From Photobacterium proteolyticum (GTDB lineage: Bacteria; Pseudomonadota; Gammaproteobacteria; Enterobacterales; Vibrionaceae): a DNA stretch of 64,000 bases. The notes under the pieces were generated by a model, which ran no database searches, was not told where the DNA came from, and was given only the letters and a program-made list of their open reading frames with translations. The position numbers and the translations under genes were made by a program. Below are positions 8,059 to 16,245 of this stretch, piece by piece; positions within the stretch are counted from its first letter, which is position 1, and every line of letters begins with the position of its first letter. The DNA is taken from NCBI RefSeq assembly GCF_001939735.1, contig NZ_MJIL01000060.1, forward strand, positions 1 through 64,000, written 5' to 3'.

Positions 8059-9720
8059 GTGATAACAGGTAAAAGATTTCTGCTGATAGATGACTCTAGC
8101 ACGGCAATTTCATTGTTAAGGTCAATGCTAAATAGTGCAGGTATTACCAATGATAATATCGATAGCACAACAGATAGCCTCAAAGCCATCCGTCTATTAG
8201 CCAGTCATAGTTATGATATTGTCATCAGTGATTACAATATGCGTCATCATATTGACGGCGGGCTTATTTTCGATGAGGTAAAACAGCGTAAGCTTTTACC
8301 CAGTGACGGCGTTTTTATATGTGTGACGGGTGATAACACAGAGCAGGTCGTTTCTCATTTTATTGAATTAGAGCCGGATGATTATTTAATTAAGCCATTT
8401 TGTGGTGCTGTGTTTATCGAGCGAATAGAGATGGTCTTTGAAAGAAAGTCAGCTTTATTTCCTTTGCTAATGGCCGTTGATAACAAAGAGTTTCAAACCG
8501 CAATTGGGCTTTGTCAGCGTTATAAAAAGAATTTCCCGGCTTATTCAGGGTATATAGATAGAATAAACGGTGATTGTTTACTTCGTTCAGAACGCCATCT
8601 AGAAGCCAAACAGTTTTATGAAGAAGCCTGTAAGCATACTGATCATTTATGGCCGAGGGTCGGTTTTGGGCAGGCGCTAAAAGAGCTTGGCGAACTAAAG
8701 GAAGCAGAAGCTGTTTTCCAGGAAATCCTCGATAAGTACCCCAAGCAACCCCTGGCGAGAAAGCATCTGGCGGGATGTTTAATGGCCTCAGACCGGGTAC
8801 CAGAAGCCTTGGAGCAATTTAATATCTTACACAAGGTGAATTCGGCCAATCCGCTACGTGAGTTGATCATTGCCAACTTATACGCTTCCTTGCAACAACA
8901 TGAAAAGGCAGCAATCGGCTATCAGCGTTATACCAGCAAGGTGATGGGGACCAGCCGTTTTAGCTACGGGATTAATCTCAATGTTGCAGTGTCTCTCATG
9001 CTTGCCAGTATCTATGCAGAGGATAACGTTGAAAGTGCGGAGTTGGTTAAAGAGGCCAGACATAACATCTTTGACCATAAAGTGAGTGGTGATACGGACA
9101 AAGAGCGCTATGAAAGTGAGATGGGGGCCTTGGTCGGCGTAGCGATACTTGCCTGTCTGCATGGTGAAATTGAAGACTGCTTTACCATCGTTAGCAAAAT
9201 TAACATTCATGATAAGCCCATCGATGACTACTACACGGTACTGAATATCGCCCGCTTATACGGCTTTTGTGGTATGCCGGATAAATATGAAAAGACGATG
9301 CAGGTTGCCAGAGACTTATGTGGTAATGCTGATGATGCGGCCTTGATCCAAAGTCAGGTAAAGTTGCTGGAAGCCTGTCATTCTGAAATTAACCATCGGT
9401 TGAGTGAAGGGGGTAAGTTGGTTGAGCAGGCTTTTGATAAGCGTAATAACAACTTGGCCACGCAGGCCATTGAAGATGCTTACAGGGCGTTTCAGATGGT
9501 GCCGTTTCACTATAAGCTGTGCTTTTTGATACTTGAGCTTACTGCGCTGTCGACGCCTTCTTTCTTAGGCCTGAAAGAGGTTAGAGGTGTCATTGAATCC
9601 TGTCATTGGGTCTATCAGAATGATACGCGCCCAAGTGAAAGTGAAGCCAAAAGAGCCAGAGAACTCTATAAATTAGCTATGAAACGGGTCGGGAGTTTGA
9701 CCAGGGTTCCAGCGGCTTGA
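8059..9720 (+). CDS. Response regulator with receiver and TPR domains
   Basis: The N-terminal receiver domain (about residues 1-125) has the conserved acidic pair in LLIDDS, the phospho-acceptor Asp in VISDYNM, Thr in VTGD and Lys in IKPF. The rest (about 430 residues) is helical and contains TPR-like repeats, for example around LKEAEAVFQEILDKYP. There is no DNA-binding or enzyme domain, so output is probably through protein contacts, as in VieB-like regulators. GTG at 8059 follows GGAGGG by seven bases and begins MITGKRFLLIDD, typical for receivers; ATG at 8044 is the alternative. No kinase gene is adjacent. Confidence 0.88.
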   Translation: MITGKRFLLIDDSSTAISLLRSMLNSAGITNDNIDSTTDSLKAIRLLASHSYDIVISDYNMRHHIDGGLIFDEVKQRKLLPSDGVFICVTGDNTEQVVSHFIELEPDDYLIKPFCGAVFIERIEMVFERKSALFPLLMAVDNKEFQTAIGLCQRYKKNFPAYSGYIDRINGDCLLRSERHLEAKQFYEEACKHTDHLWPRVGFGQALKELGELKEAEAVFQEILDKYPKQPLARKHLAGCLMASDRVPEALEQFNILHKVNSANPLRELIIANLYASLQQHEKAAIGYQRYTSKVMGTSRFSYGINLNVAVSLMLASIYAEDNVESAELVKEARHNIFDHKVSGDTDKERYESEMGALVGVAILACLHGEIEDCFTIVSKINIHDKPIDDYYTVLNIARLYGFCGMPDKYEKTMQVARDLCGNADDAALIQSQVKLLEACHSEINHRLSEGGKLVEQAFDKRNNNLATQAIEDAYRAFQMVPFHYKLCFLILELTALSTPSFLGLKEVRGVIESCHWVYQNDTRPSESEAKRARELYKLAMKRVGSLTRVPAA

Positions 9721-9909
9721 TTCTTTAGATAGATGTTCCTGATGAGACCTGTAATGGCCGTCAGGAACCTTGGTATTCATATTAAAGGAACCGTTTCAGA
9801 TCCACTTTTGGGGCTAGAAACTCATAGTTAAGAATATGATAATAGAGTCTTTCGAAAGGGCTCTGAGGGATTGTTACATATTTCAGCAGCCTCATAGAGA
9901 GCATTATTC

Positions 9910-10293
9910 ATGTTAAAAGGGATACACCACGCGGCTATCATCTGTTCTGATTACGCAGTATCAAAACACTTTTATGTCGATGTACTGGGTTTGTCTGTAA
10001 TAGAAGAGAATTACCGGGCACATCGTGAATCTTATAAACTGGATCTGCAGTTACCCGATGGAAGCCAGGTTGAGCTGTTTTCATTTCCTTCCCCACCACC
10101 AAGACCAAGCTTTCCCGAAGCCTGTGGGTTGAGGCATTTAGCCTTTGTTGTCGGCTCTGTTGAGGATTGCGCCGAGTATTTAAAGAGTTACCAGGTCGAT
10201 GTTGAGCCTATCCGGGTGGATGAATATACCGGCAAGAAATACACTTTTTTTAACGATCCGGATGGCTTGCCGTTAGAGCTGTACGAGGGATGA
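9910..10293 (+). CDS. gloA2: VOC/glyoxalase-fold protein, YaeR (GloA2) family
   Basis: A 127-residue single vicinal-oxygen-chelate domain very similar to E. coli YaeR: HHAAIICSDY at the start, CGLRHLAF in the middle and FFNDPDGLPLELYE at the end. The two His and the final Glu are usual metal ligands of the fold. Its substrate is unsettled; a glyoxalase I-like activity has been proposed for the family. It stands alone, 160 bases before kdgK. Confidence 0.88.
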   Translation: MLKGIHHAAIICSDYAVSKHFYVDVLGLSVIEENYRAHRESYKLDLQLPDGSQVELFSFPSPPPRPSFPEACGLRHLAFVVGSVEDCAEYLKSYQVDVEPIRVDEYTGKKYTFFNDPDGLPLELYEG

Positions 10294-10452
10294 GACGAGC
10301 GTGTAAGGACGCAACATCTTGCTGGATAAAGCTAATTTAGCATTCTCAACATAATTATCTAAAACTTAGCAAAATGCAGACCTTTGTGATGCTGTAAGGT
10401 GTCCATCATCCATTAGGCTTTACATAAAGCCTGCAGAGAAGAGGATGGCGGC

Positions 10453-11373
10453 GTGAGAATTGCTTTTTTTGGTGAATGCATGATTGAGTTGAGTGGTCTG
10501 CCGCTGCAGCGAACATTTGGTGGCGATACGCTTAATACGGCGCTGTATTTGTCTCGGCTGGGCGCATCACGGGGGGTAACGGTAAGCTACGCAACGGCGC
10601 TGGGGACCGATAATATCAGTCAGGATATGCTAGGGGCCTGGCAAGCTGAAGGCATTGAGACTCATATGGTGAAAAAGCTTGAGAACAAGCTGCCCGGTAT
10701 TTATCTTGTCGAGACAGAACCTAATGGTGAACGTCATTTTCATTACTGGCGTAATGACAGTGCTGCGAAGTTCTACTTTTCGGAGCTGTGGTCGCCACTC
10801 GAACAGGCTATCGATAACCATCGCTTTGATGCTCTGTATATTAGCGGTGTTAGCTTGGCAATTCTGGCTGAAGAAGCGAAAGCGGTATTAATCACCTTGT
10901 TAGAGAAACATAAAGCCAATGGCGGTATGATATTGTTTGATAATAATTTTCGCCCTCAGCTTTGGACGTCGAAACAAGCCCAGTACTGGTATTCGCAGGC
11001 TTTGCCCTTTGCTGACATTGCTTTGCTTACCGAGCATGATGAATATGCGGTGTGGGGCAAAAGTGATATTGTGAAGCGGTGTCAGGACTTCGGCTGCCCT
11101 GAAGCTGTTATTAAGCGAGGCTGCGAGCCATGCAAAATCGTGTCTGGGTTGCAGAGTCGCTATTCAGATACCGTGTATGTGGCTGCAAACAGGGTTGAAA
11201 ACGTGGTGGATACCTGTGCCGCCGATGACTCTTTTGCTGCAGGGTATCTGGCTGGGCGTTTGAGCGGTAGCTCAGAGACTGCCGCTGCTGAGCTTGGTCA
11301 CTGTCTGGCATCTATTGTCATTCAATATCCGGGGGCAATCATTCCGTCTGAAGCAATGAAAGAATTAATGTAG
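10453..11373 (+). CDS. kdgK: 2-keto-3-deoxygluconate kinase with altered GAGD motif
   Basis: PfkB-family kinase that phosphorylates KDG to KDPG; 306 residues, with GECMIELS and FGGDTLNTA near the N-terminus as in E. coli KdgK. Translation begins at GTG after GAGGATGG. The family motif DTxxAGD, which holds the catalytic base, reads DTCAADD at 253-259: the catalytic Asp 259 is kept but the preceding glycine of the anion hole is Asp 258 (codon GAT at 11224). It is followed 19 bases later by kdgA, so the pair converts KDG to pyruvate and glyceraldehyde 3-phosphate. Confidence 0.9.
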   Translation: MRIAFFGECMIELSGLPLQRTFGGDTLNTALYLSRLGASRGVTVSYATALGTDNISQDMLGAWQAEGIETHMVKKLENKLPGIYLVETEPNGERHFHYWRNDSAAKFYFSELWSPLEQAIDNHRFDALYISGVSLAILAEEAKAVLITLLEKHKANGGMILFDNNFRPQLWTSKQAQYWYSQALPFADIALLTEHDEYAVWGKSDIVKRCQDFGCPEAVIKRGCEPCKIVSGLQSRYSDTVYVAANRVENVVDTCAADDSFAAGYLAGRLSGSSETAAAELGHCLASIVIQYPGAIIPSEAMKELM

Positions 11374-11392
11374 ATAAAAGGAACAAGGTTTA

Positions 11393-12025
11393 ATGTCTCA
11401 ACAGCTGATTGAAAAGTTAAAAGGATTCAAAGTCATTCCGGTGATTCAAATTAATAATGTTGAGCAAGCGGTACCGTTGGCTAAAACGCTGGTGGAAAAC
11501 GGCCTGCCTGTTGCTGAGGTTACCTTTCGCACCGCGGAGGCAGAGGAAGCTATTCGCTTGATGCGTGAAGCTTATCCGTCAATGTGTATCGGGGCAGGGA
11601 CAGTATTAAACGCCGCTCAAGTTGATCGCGCCAAAGCTGCGGGTGCTGAGTTTATCGTCGCTCCCGGATTGAACCCAAATACAGTACGTTATTGCCAGGA
11701 ACAAGACATTGCTATGGTACCGGGGGTGAACAACCCCAGCCAAGTTGAGCAAGCACTAGAGTTAGGTCTGACGTTCCTGAAGTTCTTTCCTGCTGAGGCA
11801 TCCGGCGGGATCAATATGATCAAGTCACTGCTTGCGCCATATGTCGATGTTGCCTTTATGCCGACTGGCGGGATAGGGAAGGCAAATGTGAAGGATTACC
11901 TAGCGATTGATCGCGTTCACTGCTGCGGTGGTACCTGGATGGTCGCACCGGCATTGATTGAAGCTGGAAACTGGGACGAAATCGGCAGACTGGTAAGAGA
12001 AGCCGTTGAGCTGGTGAACCCGTAA
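11393..12025 (+). CDS. eda: KDPG/KHG aldolase
   Basis: Class I aldolase of the Entner-Doudoroff pathway (KdgA/Eda), 210 residues. Lys 130 in LKFFPAE is the Schiff-base residue and Glu 42 in AEVTFRT is the acid/base residue. The spacing to kdgK and the shared terminator indicate one operon devoted to 2-keto-3-deoxygluconate use, probably from pectin, alginate or glucuronate breakdown. Confidence 0.95.
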   Translation: MSQQLIEKLKGFKVIPVIQINNVEQAVPLAKTLVENGLPVAEVTFRTAEAEEAIRLMREAYPSMCIGAGTVLNAAQVDRAKAAGAEFIVAPGLNPNTVRYCQEQDIAMVPGVNNPSQVEQALELGLTFLKFFPAEASGGINMIKSLLAPYVDVAFMPTGGIGKANVKDYLAIDRVHCCGGTWMVAPALIEAGNWDEIGRLVREAVELVNP

Positions 12026-12054
12026 TCTATATTCTTTTGAGGTAGGTTGGGTAT

Positions 12055-12084
12055 AAGGCCACTCGATTCCAGAGTGGCTTTTTT
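12055..12084 (+). terminator. Terminator of kdgK-eda
   Basis: Seven-bp stem GCCACTC/GAGTGGC with a seven-base loop and TTTTTT. It is 30 bases after the eda stop. Confidence 0.85.
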
Positions 12085-12340
12085 GTGATGTGATTCAGAA
12101 GAGCAAAGTTGTTGAGTGAAGTTTCGTTGTCGCAAAATTAAGGCTGAACAAGAGAAAATAGCGAACTAAACTGTAATGCTTAATTTAAAAAGTTGTTTTG
12201 CTGTTGGTTATCATGACTAATGATTATATGTAGAGTAAAACTCAGAACACAATAAAGGCCAAAAATCAGGCGGAAAGCTTGTTAAAATAGAGCAATTGCG
12301 CACAATTCAAGCAAGCGATCTGGATTATGACATTTTGCTA

Positions 12341-12368
12341 TTGACTCATTGGGAGCAATCCGTAGAAT
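12341..12368 (+). promoter_or_regulatory. Strong tRNA operon promoter
   Basis: TTGACT (12341-12346), a 16-base spacer and TAGAAT (12363-12368), followed by the GC-rich discriminator GCACCCC. This is the layout of growth-rate and ppGpp controlled stable RNA promoters. The first tRNA begins 54 bases downstream. Confidence 0.8.
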
Positions 12369-12422
12369 GCACCCCATACCGCAACGGGGAGACTTGTTAA
12401 GCGGTAAGTCGAAAGACAGTTT

Positions 12423-12496
12423 GGCGCGTTGGCAGAGTGGCTATGCAGCGGATTGCAAATCCGTGGACCTCGGTTCGACTCCGGGACGCGCCTCCA
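12423..12496 (+). tRNA. tRNA-Cys (GCA)
   Basis: 74 bases with encoded CCA. The acceptor stem GGCGCGT/ACGCGCC, anticodon loop TTGCAAA and T-loop GTTCGACTC are all intact. First gene of the tRNA operon. Confidence 0.96.
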
Positions 12497-12499
12497 TTT

Positions 12500-12575
12500 G
12501 CGACACTAGCTCAGCTGGTAGAGCGCAACCTTGCCAAGGTTGAGGTCACGAGTTCGAACCTCGTGTGTCGCTCCA
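12500..12575 (+). tRNA. tRNA-Gly (GCC)
   Basis: 76 bases with encoded CCA. Acceptor GCGACAC/GTGTCGC, anticodon stem CAACC/GGTTG with loop TTGCCAA, T-arm ACGAG-TTCGAAC-CTCGT. Only three bases separate it from tRNA-Cys. Confidence 0.96.
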
Positions 12576-12628
12576 ATTTAATTATTCATTGCCTATCGGT
12601 GGTGAATGTAGTGAAACATGTAGGTTAA

Positions 12629-12705
12629 GCGGGTAGAGCACAACCTTGCCAAGGTTGAGGTCACGCCTAGCTCCTCGAAGATCGGGAACCTCGTGTGTCG
12701 CTCCA
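12629..12705 (+). pseudogene. Broken tRNA-Gly copy
   Basis: Positions 12632-12665 repeat bases 12517-12550 of the intact tRNA-Gly with one change (G to A at 12640), and 12686-12705 repeat 12556-12575 exactly, including CCA. Between these blocks the five-base AGTTC of the T-loop is replaced by 20 unrelated bases, and the 5' acceptor strand is missing. It cannot fold as a tRNA but still contains the GCC anticodon arm and an acceptor 3' end. Confidence 0.85.
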
Positions 12706-12800
12706 AATTTTGTGATATTGACCAAGTCAGTATCAAGATGGTGTCTAACCGCTTTTTTAAAAAGCACATTGGTTAGGAGCATCGCAATCAAGAATTGCGT

Positions 12801-12887
12801 GCCCTGGTGGTGGAATTGGTAGACACAAGGGATTTAAAATCCCTCGACGTTCGCGTTGTGCCGGTTCAAGTCCGGCCCGGGGCACCA
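12801..12887 (+). tRNA. tRNA-Leu (TAA)
   Basis: 87 bases with the long variable arm of class II tRNAs and encoded CCA. Acceptor GCCCTGG/CCGGGGC (one G-U pair), anticodon loop with TAA, T-arm CCGG-TTCAAGT-CCGG. Last gene of the tRNA operon. Confidence 0.95.
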
Positions 12888-12894
12888 TCTCCTT

Positions 12895-12923
12895 AAAGGC
12901 TTACCGAAAGGTAAGCCTTTTTT
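12895..12923 (+). terminator. Terminator of tRNA operon
   Basis: Eleven-bp stem AAAGGCTTACC/GGTAAGCCTTT with a GAAA tetraloop and a T-run. Confidence 0.92.
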
Positions 12924-13023
12924 CGTTGTGTCTGAGAATCCAACCTCATTGATCACAGTTAGTTTTATGTATAAGGTTAAATTAATCAGAAGACTGTAAC
13001 TATTTCATAGGCAAGGATACGCG

Positions 13024-13764
13024 ATGAAATTGAACTGTGATATGGGAGAGAGTTTTGGTGCCTGGCATATGGGTAATGACCATGCGGTTATGCCCTGGAT
13101 CGATCAGGCAAATATTGCCTGTGGGTTCCATGCCTCCGATCCGGATGTGATGGCACAAACTGTCAAATGGGCGATTGCCCGTCAGGTTGAAATTGGTGCT
13201 CACCCTGGATATGACGACAAGATTGGCTTTGGTCGTCGTAGCATCCCTCATGCCCTCGATGCTGTCACCCGGCTGGTCGCCTACCAGGCCGGTGCATTGG
13301 AGGCGATTTGCCAGCTTCACAATACCCATATTTCTTATATCAAGCCTCATGGCGCGCTGTATAACGATATGATGGTGAATGATGGTATTTTCGAAGCCAT
13401 CGTTGAAGCCGTCTCTGGCCTTAATCAGCACCGGTCTATCAAGCTTAAGTTGATGGTTCTGGCTCGACCTGACAATACACACTATCAGAAGATAGCCGAA
13501 CGTTATGACGTCGAGTTGTTATTAGAGGCGTTTGCCGATCGAGCCTACGACGATACGGGAAGTTTGGTACCGCGCTCGAATCCGGAGGCGGTTTATCACG
13601 ATGCCACCAAGATCAAGCAGCAGGTGATAGAGCTGGCAGAGGGCAGGGTTACAACGGTATCGGGTAAGACACTGACATTTCATGCCGATTCCGTGTGTGT
13701 TCACGGTGACAATGATGAGTCCATTGCGACAATAGCAGCCTTGCACAAGGTACTGAACCCATGA
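13024..13764 (+). CDS. pxpA: 5-oxoprolinase subunit A (LamB/YcsF)
   Basis: Cytosolic subunit of the ATP-dependent 5-oxoproline hydrolase PxpABC, which opens pyroglutamate to glutamate. The 246 residues match the LamB/YcsF family: LNCDMGESFG at the start, NIACGFHASD, IGAHPGYDD, IKPHGALYND and GSLVPRSNPEA. Its stop overlaps the pxpB start by four bases. Confidence 0.95.
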   Translation: MKLNCDMGESFGAWHMGNDHAVMPWIDQANIACGFHASDPDVMAQTVKWAIARQVEIGAHPGYDDKIGFGRRSIPHALDAVTRLVAYQAGALEAICQLHNTHISYIKPHGALYNDMMVNDGIFEAIVEAVSGLNQHRSIKLKLMVLARPDNTHYQKIAERYDVELLLEAFADRAYDDTGSLVPRSNPEAVYHDATKIKQQVIELAEGRVTTVSGKTLTFHADSVCVHGDNDESIATIAALHKVLNP

Positions 13765-14462
13765 TACGCATCGAGCCTGTGTCGGAAACCAGCCTGATTG
13801 TGTATTTGGGGGAGCAGATTGATACGCAGCTGACTCAGCGTATCGGACTGCTGGCGAAATACCTCAAGGACACTTTTCCGAAAGCCTTAATTGAAGTGAT
13901 TCCGTCCTATACGTCGCTGTTTGTTCAGTACCATCCCCGCTTGGTTACCTATAGTGCGCTTTACAAAGCGATTACCCATTATGCACCGCAGCTGACTCAG
14001 GTGCTGTCTGATGCTCCTTCTGGCAAGTTGATCACATTACCGGTTTATTATGATCATGAGGTTGGTCCGGATCTGGTTTCGCTTGCCGAGTTGCACGGGA
14101 TAACCTCCGAACAAGTTATTGCTTACCATATCGAACGTACCTATACCGTTTGTGCGATTGGTTTTGCGCCGGGTTTTGCTTTCTTGGCATCGGTTGATGA
14201 CCAGATCGCCACGCCGCGTCATGCCGAACCGCGCCAGAAGATCCCTGCGGGCAGTGTTGGCATTGCCAATGAACAAACTGCTGTATATCCGGCTGACTCC
14301 CCCGGGGGCTGGCAGATCATCGGTAATTGCCCAACGCCGCTGTATTCGCCTCTACAAGACCCGATGTCGCCTTTTGAAGTCGGAGATAGGGTCAGATTCG
14401 AGTCGATAGGAAGAGAGCAGTTTTTACAGCAAGGAGGAAGCATTTGGCCTCATTGGAAGTAA
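13761..14462 (+). CDS. pxpB: 5-oxoprolinase subunit B (KipI family)
   Basis: 233 residues, carboxyltransferase domain 1/KipI family: GFAPGFAFLAS, PRKKIPAGSVGIA-like PRQKIPAGSVGIA and SPGGWQIIG are diagnostic. It works with PxpA and PxpC. It overlaps pxpA by four and pxpC by nineteen bases, so all three are translated together. Confidence 0.95.
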   Translation: MIRIEPVSETSLIVYLGEQIDTQLTQRIGLLAKYLKDTFPKALIEVIPSYTSLFVQYHPRLVTYSALYKAITHYAPQLTQVLSDAPSGKLITLPVYYDHEVGPDLVSLAELHGITSEQVIAYHIERTYTVCAIGFAPGFAFLASVDDQIATPRHAEPRQKIPAGSVGIANEQTAVYPADSPGGWQIIGNCPTPLYSPLQDPMSPFEVGDRVRFESIGREQFLQQGGSIWPHWK

Positions 14463-15379
14463 TCCATCCCGGTATGTTAACGCTGCTTCAGGATGTTGGG
14501 CGGCTGGGTGTGGGCGAACAAGGATTAAGTCAGGGCGGAGCCGCCGACTTGCATGCCTATTGCTGGGCTAACTACCTTGTCGGCAATGCCATGGACTGCT
14601 CTCAGCTCGAAATTACACTTGGGCAGGCATGCATCAAAGCCCAAGGAGATATGATTTGTGCCCTGACCGGAGCCGATATGGGAGCCACCCTGGATGGTGA
14701 GCCGATTACACTGTGGCGGAGTTTTCTGGTAAGAGATGGGCAGGTTATAAAGTTTGCCTGTTCGCGTTCCGGCGTGCGTGCATATCTTGCTGTAAAAGGT
14801 GGCTTTAAGGTCCCAGCCGTCTTTGGTAGCGTCTCGACGGTGGTGCGCAATGAAATGGGAGGTATACAGGCTGGCAGAGCGCTGCATAAAGAAGATTCGC
14901 TACCTGTCGAAAGCACAGTAGATACCGACAGTTTTGAGCCTCGATTGGCACCGAGTCGATATATTCCTGACTATTCTGCTCCAATTTACTTACGGGTCAT
15001 AGAGTCGTATCAGTGCAACCGTTTTTCTGCCGAATCAAAGCAGCAGTTTTATCAGAGCATATATACAGTAACTCAACAGACAGATAGGATGGGGTGCAGG
15101 CTCGAAGGACCGGTAGTAGCTGGAGACATCGGTGGCATTATCTCTGAAGCGATTGCCTATGGAGCGATTCAGATCCCGCCGAATGGCCAGCCCATAGTAT
15201 TGCTCAATGATCGCCAGACACTGGGCGGGTACCCTAAATTGGGATGTATCGCTCGCGTGGATGTGCCCAGACTGGCGCAAGCGATGCCGGGAACTGCTGT
15301 TCGTTTTAGCACTGGTAATCTGGAGCAGCTGCAGCAAGAATGGCAGGACTTTTCATTGTTTTTTGGTCTGCCAATCTAG
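14444..15379 (+). CDS. pxpC: 5-oxoprolinase subunit C (biotin-dependent carboxyltransferase-like)
   Basis: 311 residues, carboxyltransferase domain 2/KipA-like family: GMLTLLQDVGRLG near the start, DRMGCRLEGP and TLGGYPKLGCI later. Translation starts at TTG 14444, placed seven bases after the strong site AAGGAGGAA within pxpB. It completes the pxpABC unit. Confidence 0.93.
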   Translation: MASLEVIHPGMLTLLQDVGRLGVGEQGLSQGGAADLHAYCWANYLVGNAMDCSQLEITLGQACIKAQGDMICALTGADMGATLDGEPITLWRSFLVRDGQVIKFACSRSGVRAYLAVKGGFKVPAVFGSVSTVVRNEMGGIQAGRALHKEDSLPVESTVDTDSFEPRLAPSRYIPDYSAPIYLRVIESYQCNRFSAESKQQFYQSIYTVTQQTDRMGCRLEGPVVAGDIGGIISEAIAYGAIQIPPNGQPIVLLNDRQTLGGYPKLGCIARVDVPRLAQAMPGTAVRFSTGNLEQLQQEWQDFSLFFGLPI

Positions 15380-15398
15380 GCGTTTTAAAGGAGTTGGC

Positions 15399-15974
15399 AT
15401 GTATATATTCGGTTATGGCAGTTTAATTAACCATCACTCACGTTTGTTAACCAGCCAGACCGGGAAGGCGGTACCAGCAACGGTGAACGGTTTGCAGCGC
15501 CACTGGGGTAAAGTTGACGGCAGCTACAAGATATCGCCATTGGTTGCTATGCTCGGGAAAGGGCATTGCAATGGCGTACTGGTGAAAATTGGTGAGAACT
15601 CTCTGGTAGAATTTGACCGCAGAGAGAAGGGTTATCGCCGTATCGAGCTGGATCCTGCCGATGTTGCCGCAAGCCATGCTGTTGAAAACCAAAAGATGGT
15701 TATCAATGAACCTATCTGGGCTTATATCAGGGCGAATCCCCAGCCGCCTTGTGAAGTCCAACCGATTATGCAGACCTATGTTGATACTGTTCTGGCCGGT
15801 TGCCTGTCCATTTCAGAGCAGTTTGCCAAAACATTTGTCGAAACAACTCAGGGGTGGCATCATCCGTTTGAAAATGATCGTCAGCAACCTAAATATGGCA
15901 ATCTGGCTGGCGTGCTCGATGAGCACTTGATGCTGATTGATCAGCTGATTGCGGATGTTCGTCACCCCACTTAA
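15399..15974 (+). CDS. Gamma-glutamylcyclotransferase-like protein
   Basis: 191-residue GGCT-fold (AIG2-like) protein. The glycine-rich loop FGYGSLIN is at residues 4-11 and the likely catalytic Glu is in FDRREKGYRR. These enzymes release 5-oxoproline from gamma-glutamyl compounds. The ATG at 15399 follows AAGGAG and lies 19 bases after pxpC, so it probably shares the transcript; its product would be the PxpABC substrate. The frame is open further upstream but only inside pxpC. Confidence 0.8.
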   Translation: MYIFGYGSLINHHSRLLTSQTGKAVPATVNGLQRHWGKVDGSYKISPLVAMLGKGHCNGVLVKIGENSLVEFDRREKGYRRIELDPADVAASHAVENQKMVINEPIWAYIRANPQPPCEVQPIMQTYVDTVLAGCLSISEQFAKTFVETTQGWHHPFENDRQQPKYGNLAGVLDEHLMLIDQLIADVRHPT

Positions 15975-15993
15975 TCACAACTTTAGTGAAGTT

Positions 15994-16245
15994 ATGGCAA
16001 AACCCAATAAGAAAGGGCCGACCAAAACCGTTGATGTGTTTTGTGTCGGTTGTAAAACCCAGTTGTTCAAATATCGCAAAGGCGGCAAGGGAGCCCTGGT
16101 AAAGTGCTTTAAAGAGCGGATCAGTAAGGATTACACCCAACAGCCCTGCATTTGCCCGAACTGTCAGGGAGTCTTTGCCAGAGATACATTGGTACGGGGA
16201 GCGCCGGCATATAAAATCATCGGTGGTAAGGTCACCATGAAGTAA
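15994..16245 (+). CDS. Small zinc-ribbon-like protein
   Basis: 83 residues, basic, with two CXXC pairs (CVGC and CPNC) about 40 residues apart, a pattern that fits a zinc ribbon, plus an extra CICP. I do not know its function. The ATG at 15994 is preferred because the upstream ATG at 15949 overlaps the preceding gene. It may be the last gene of the pxp transcript. Its stop codon directly abuts the stop of the convergent gene at 16246, with no base between them. Confidence 0.75.
   Translation: MAKPNKKGPTKTVDVFCVGCKTQLFKYRKGGKGALVKCFKERISKDYTQQPCICPNCQGVFARDTLVRGAPAYKIIGGKVTMK

Noticed and set aside
9735..9768. Inverted repeat GTTCCTGA/TCAGGAAC after the receiver-TPR gene
   Set aside because: The loop is 18 bases and no U-tract follows, so it is not a convincing terminator.
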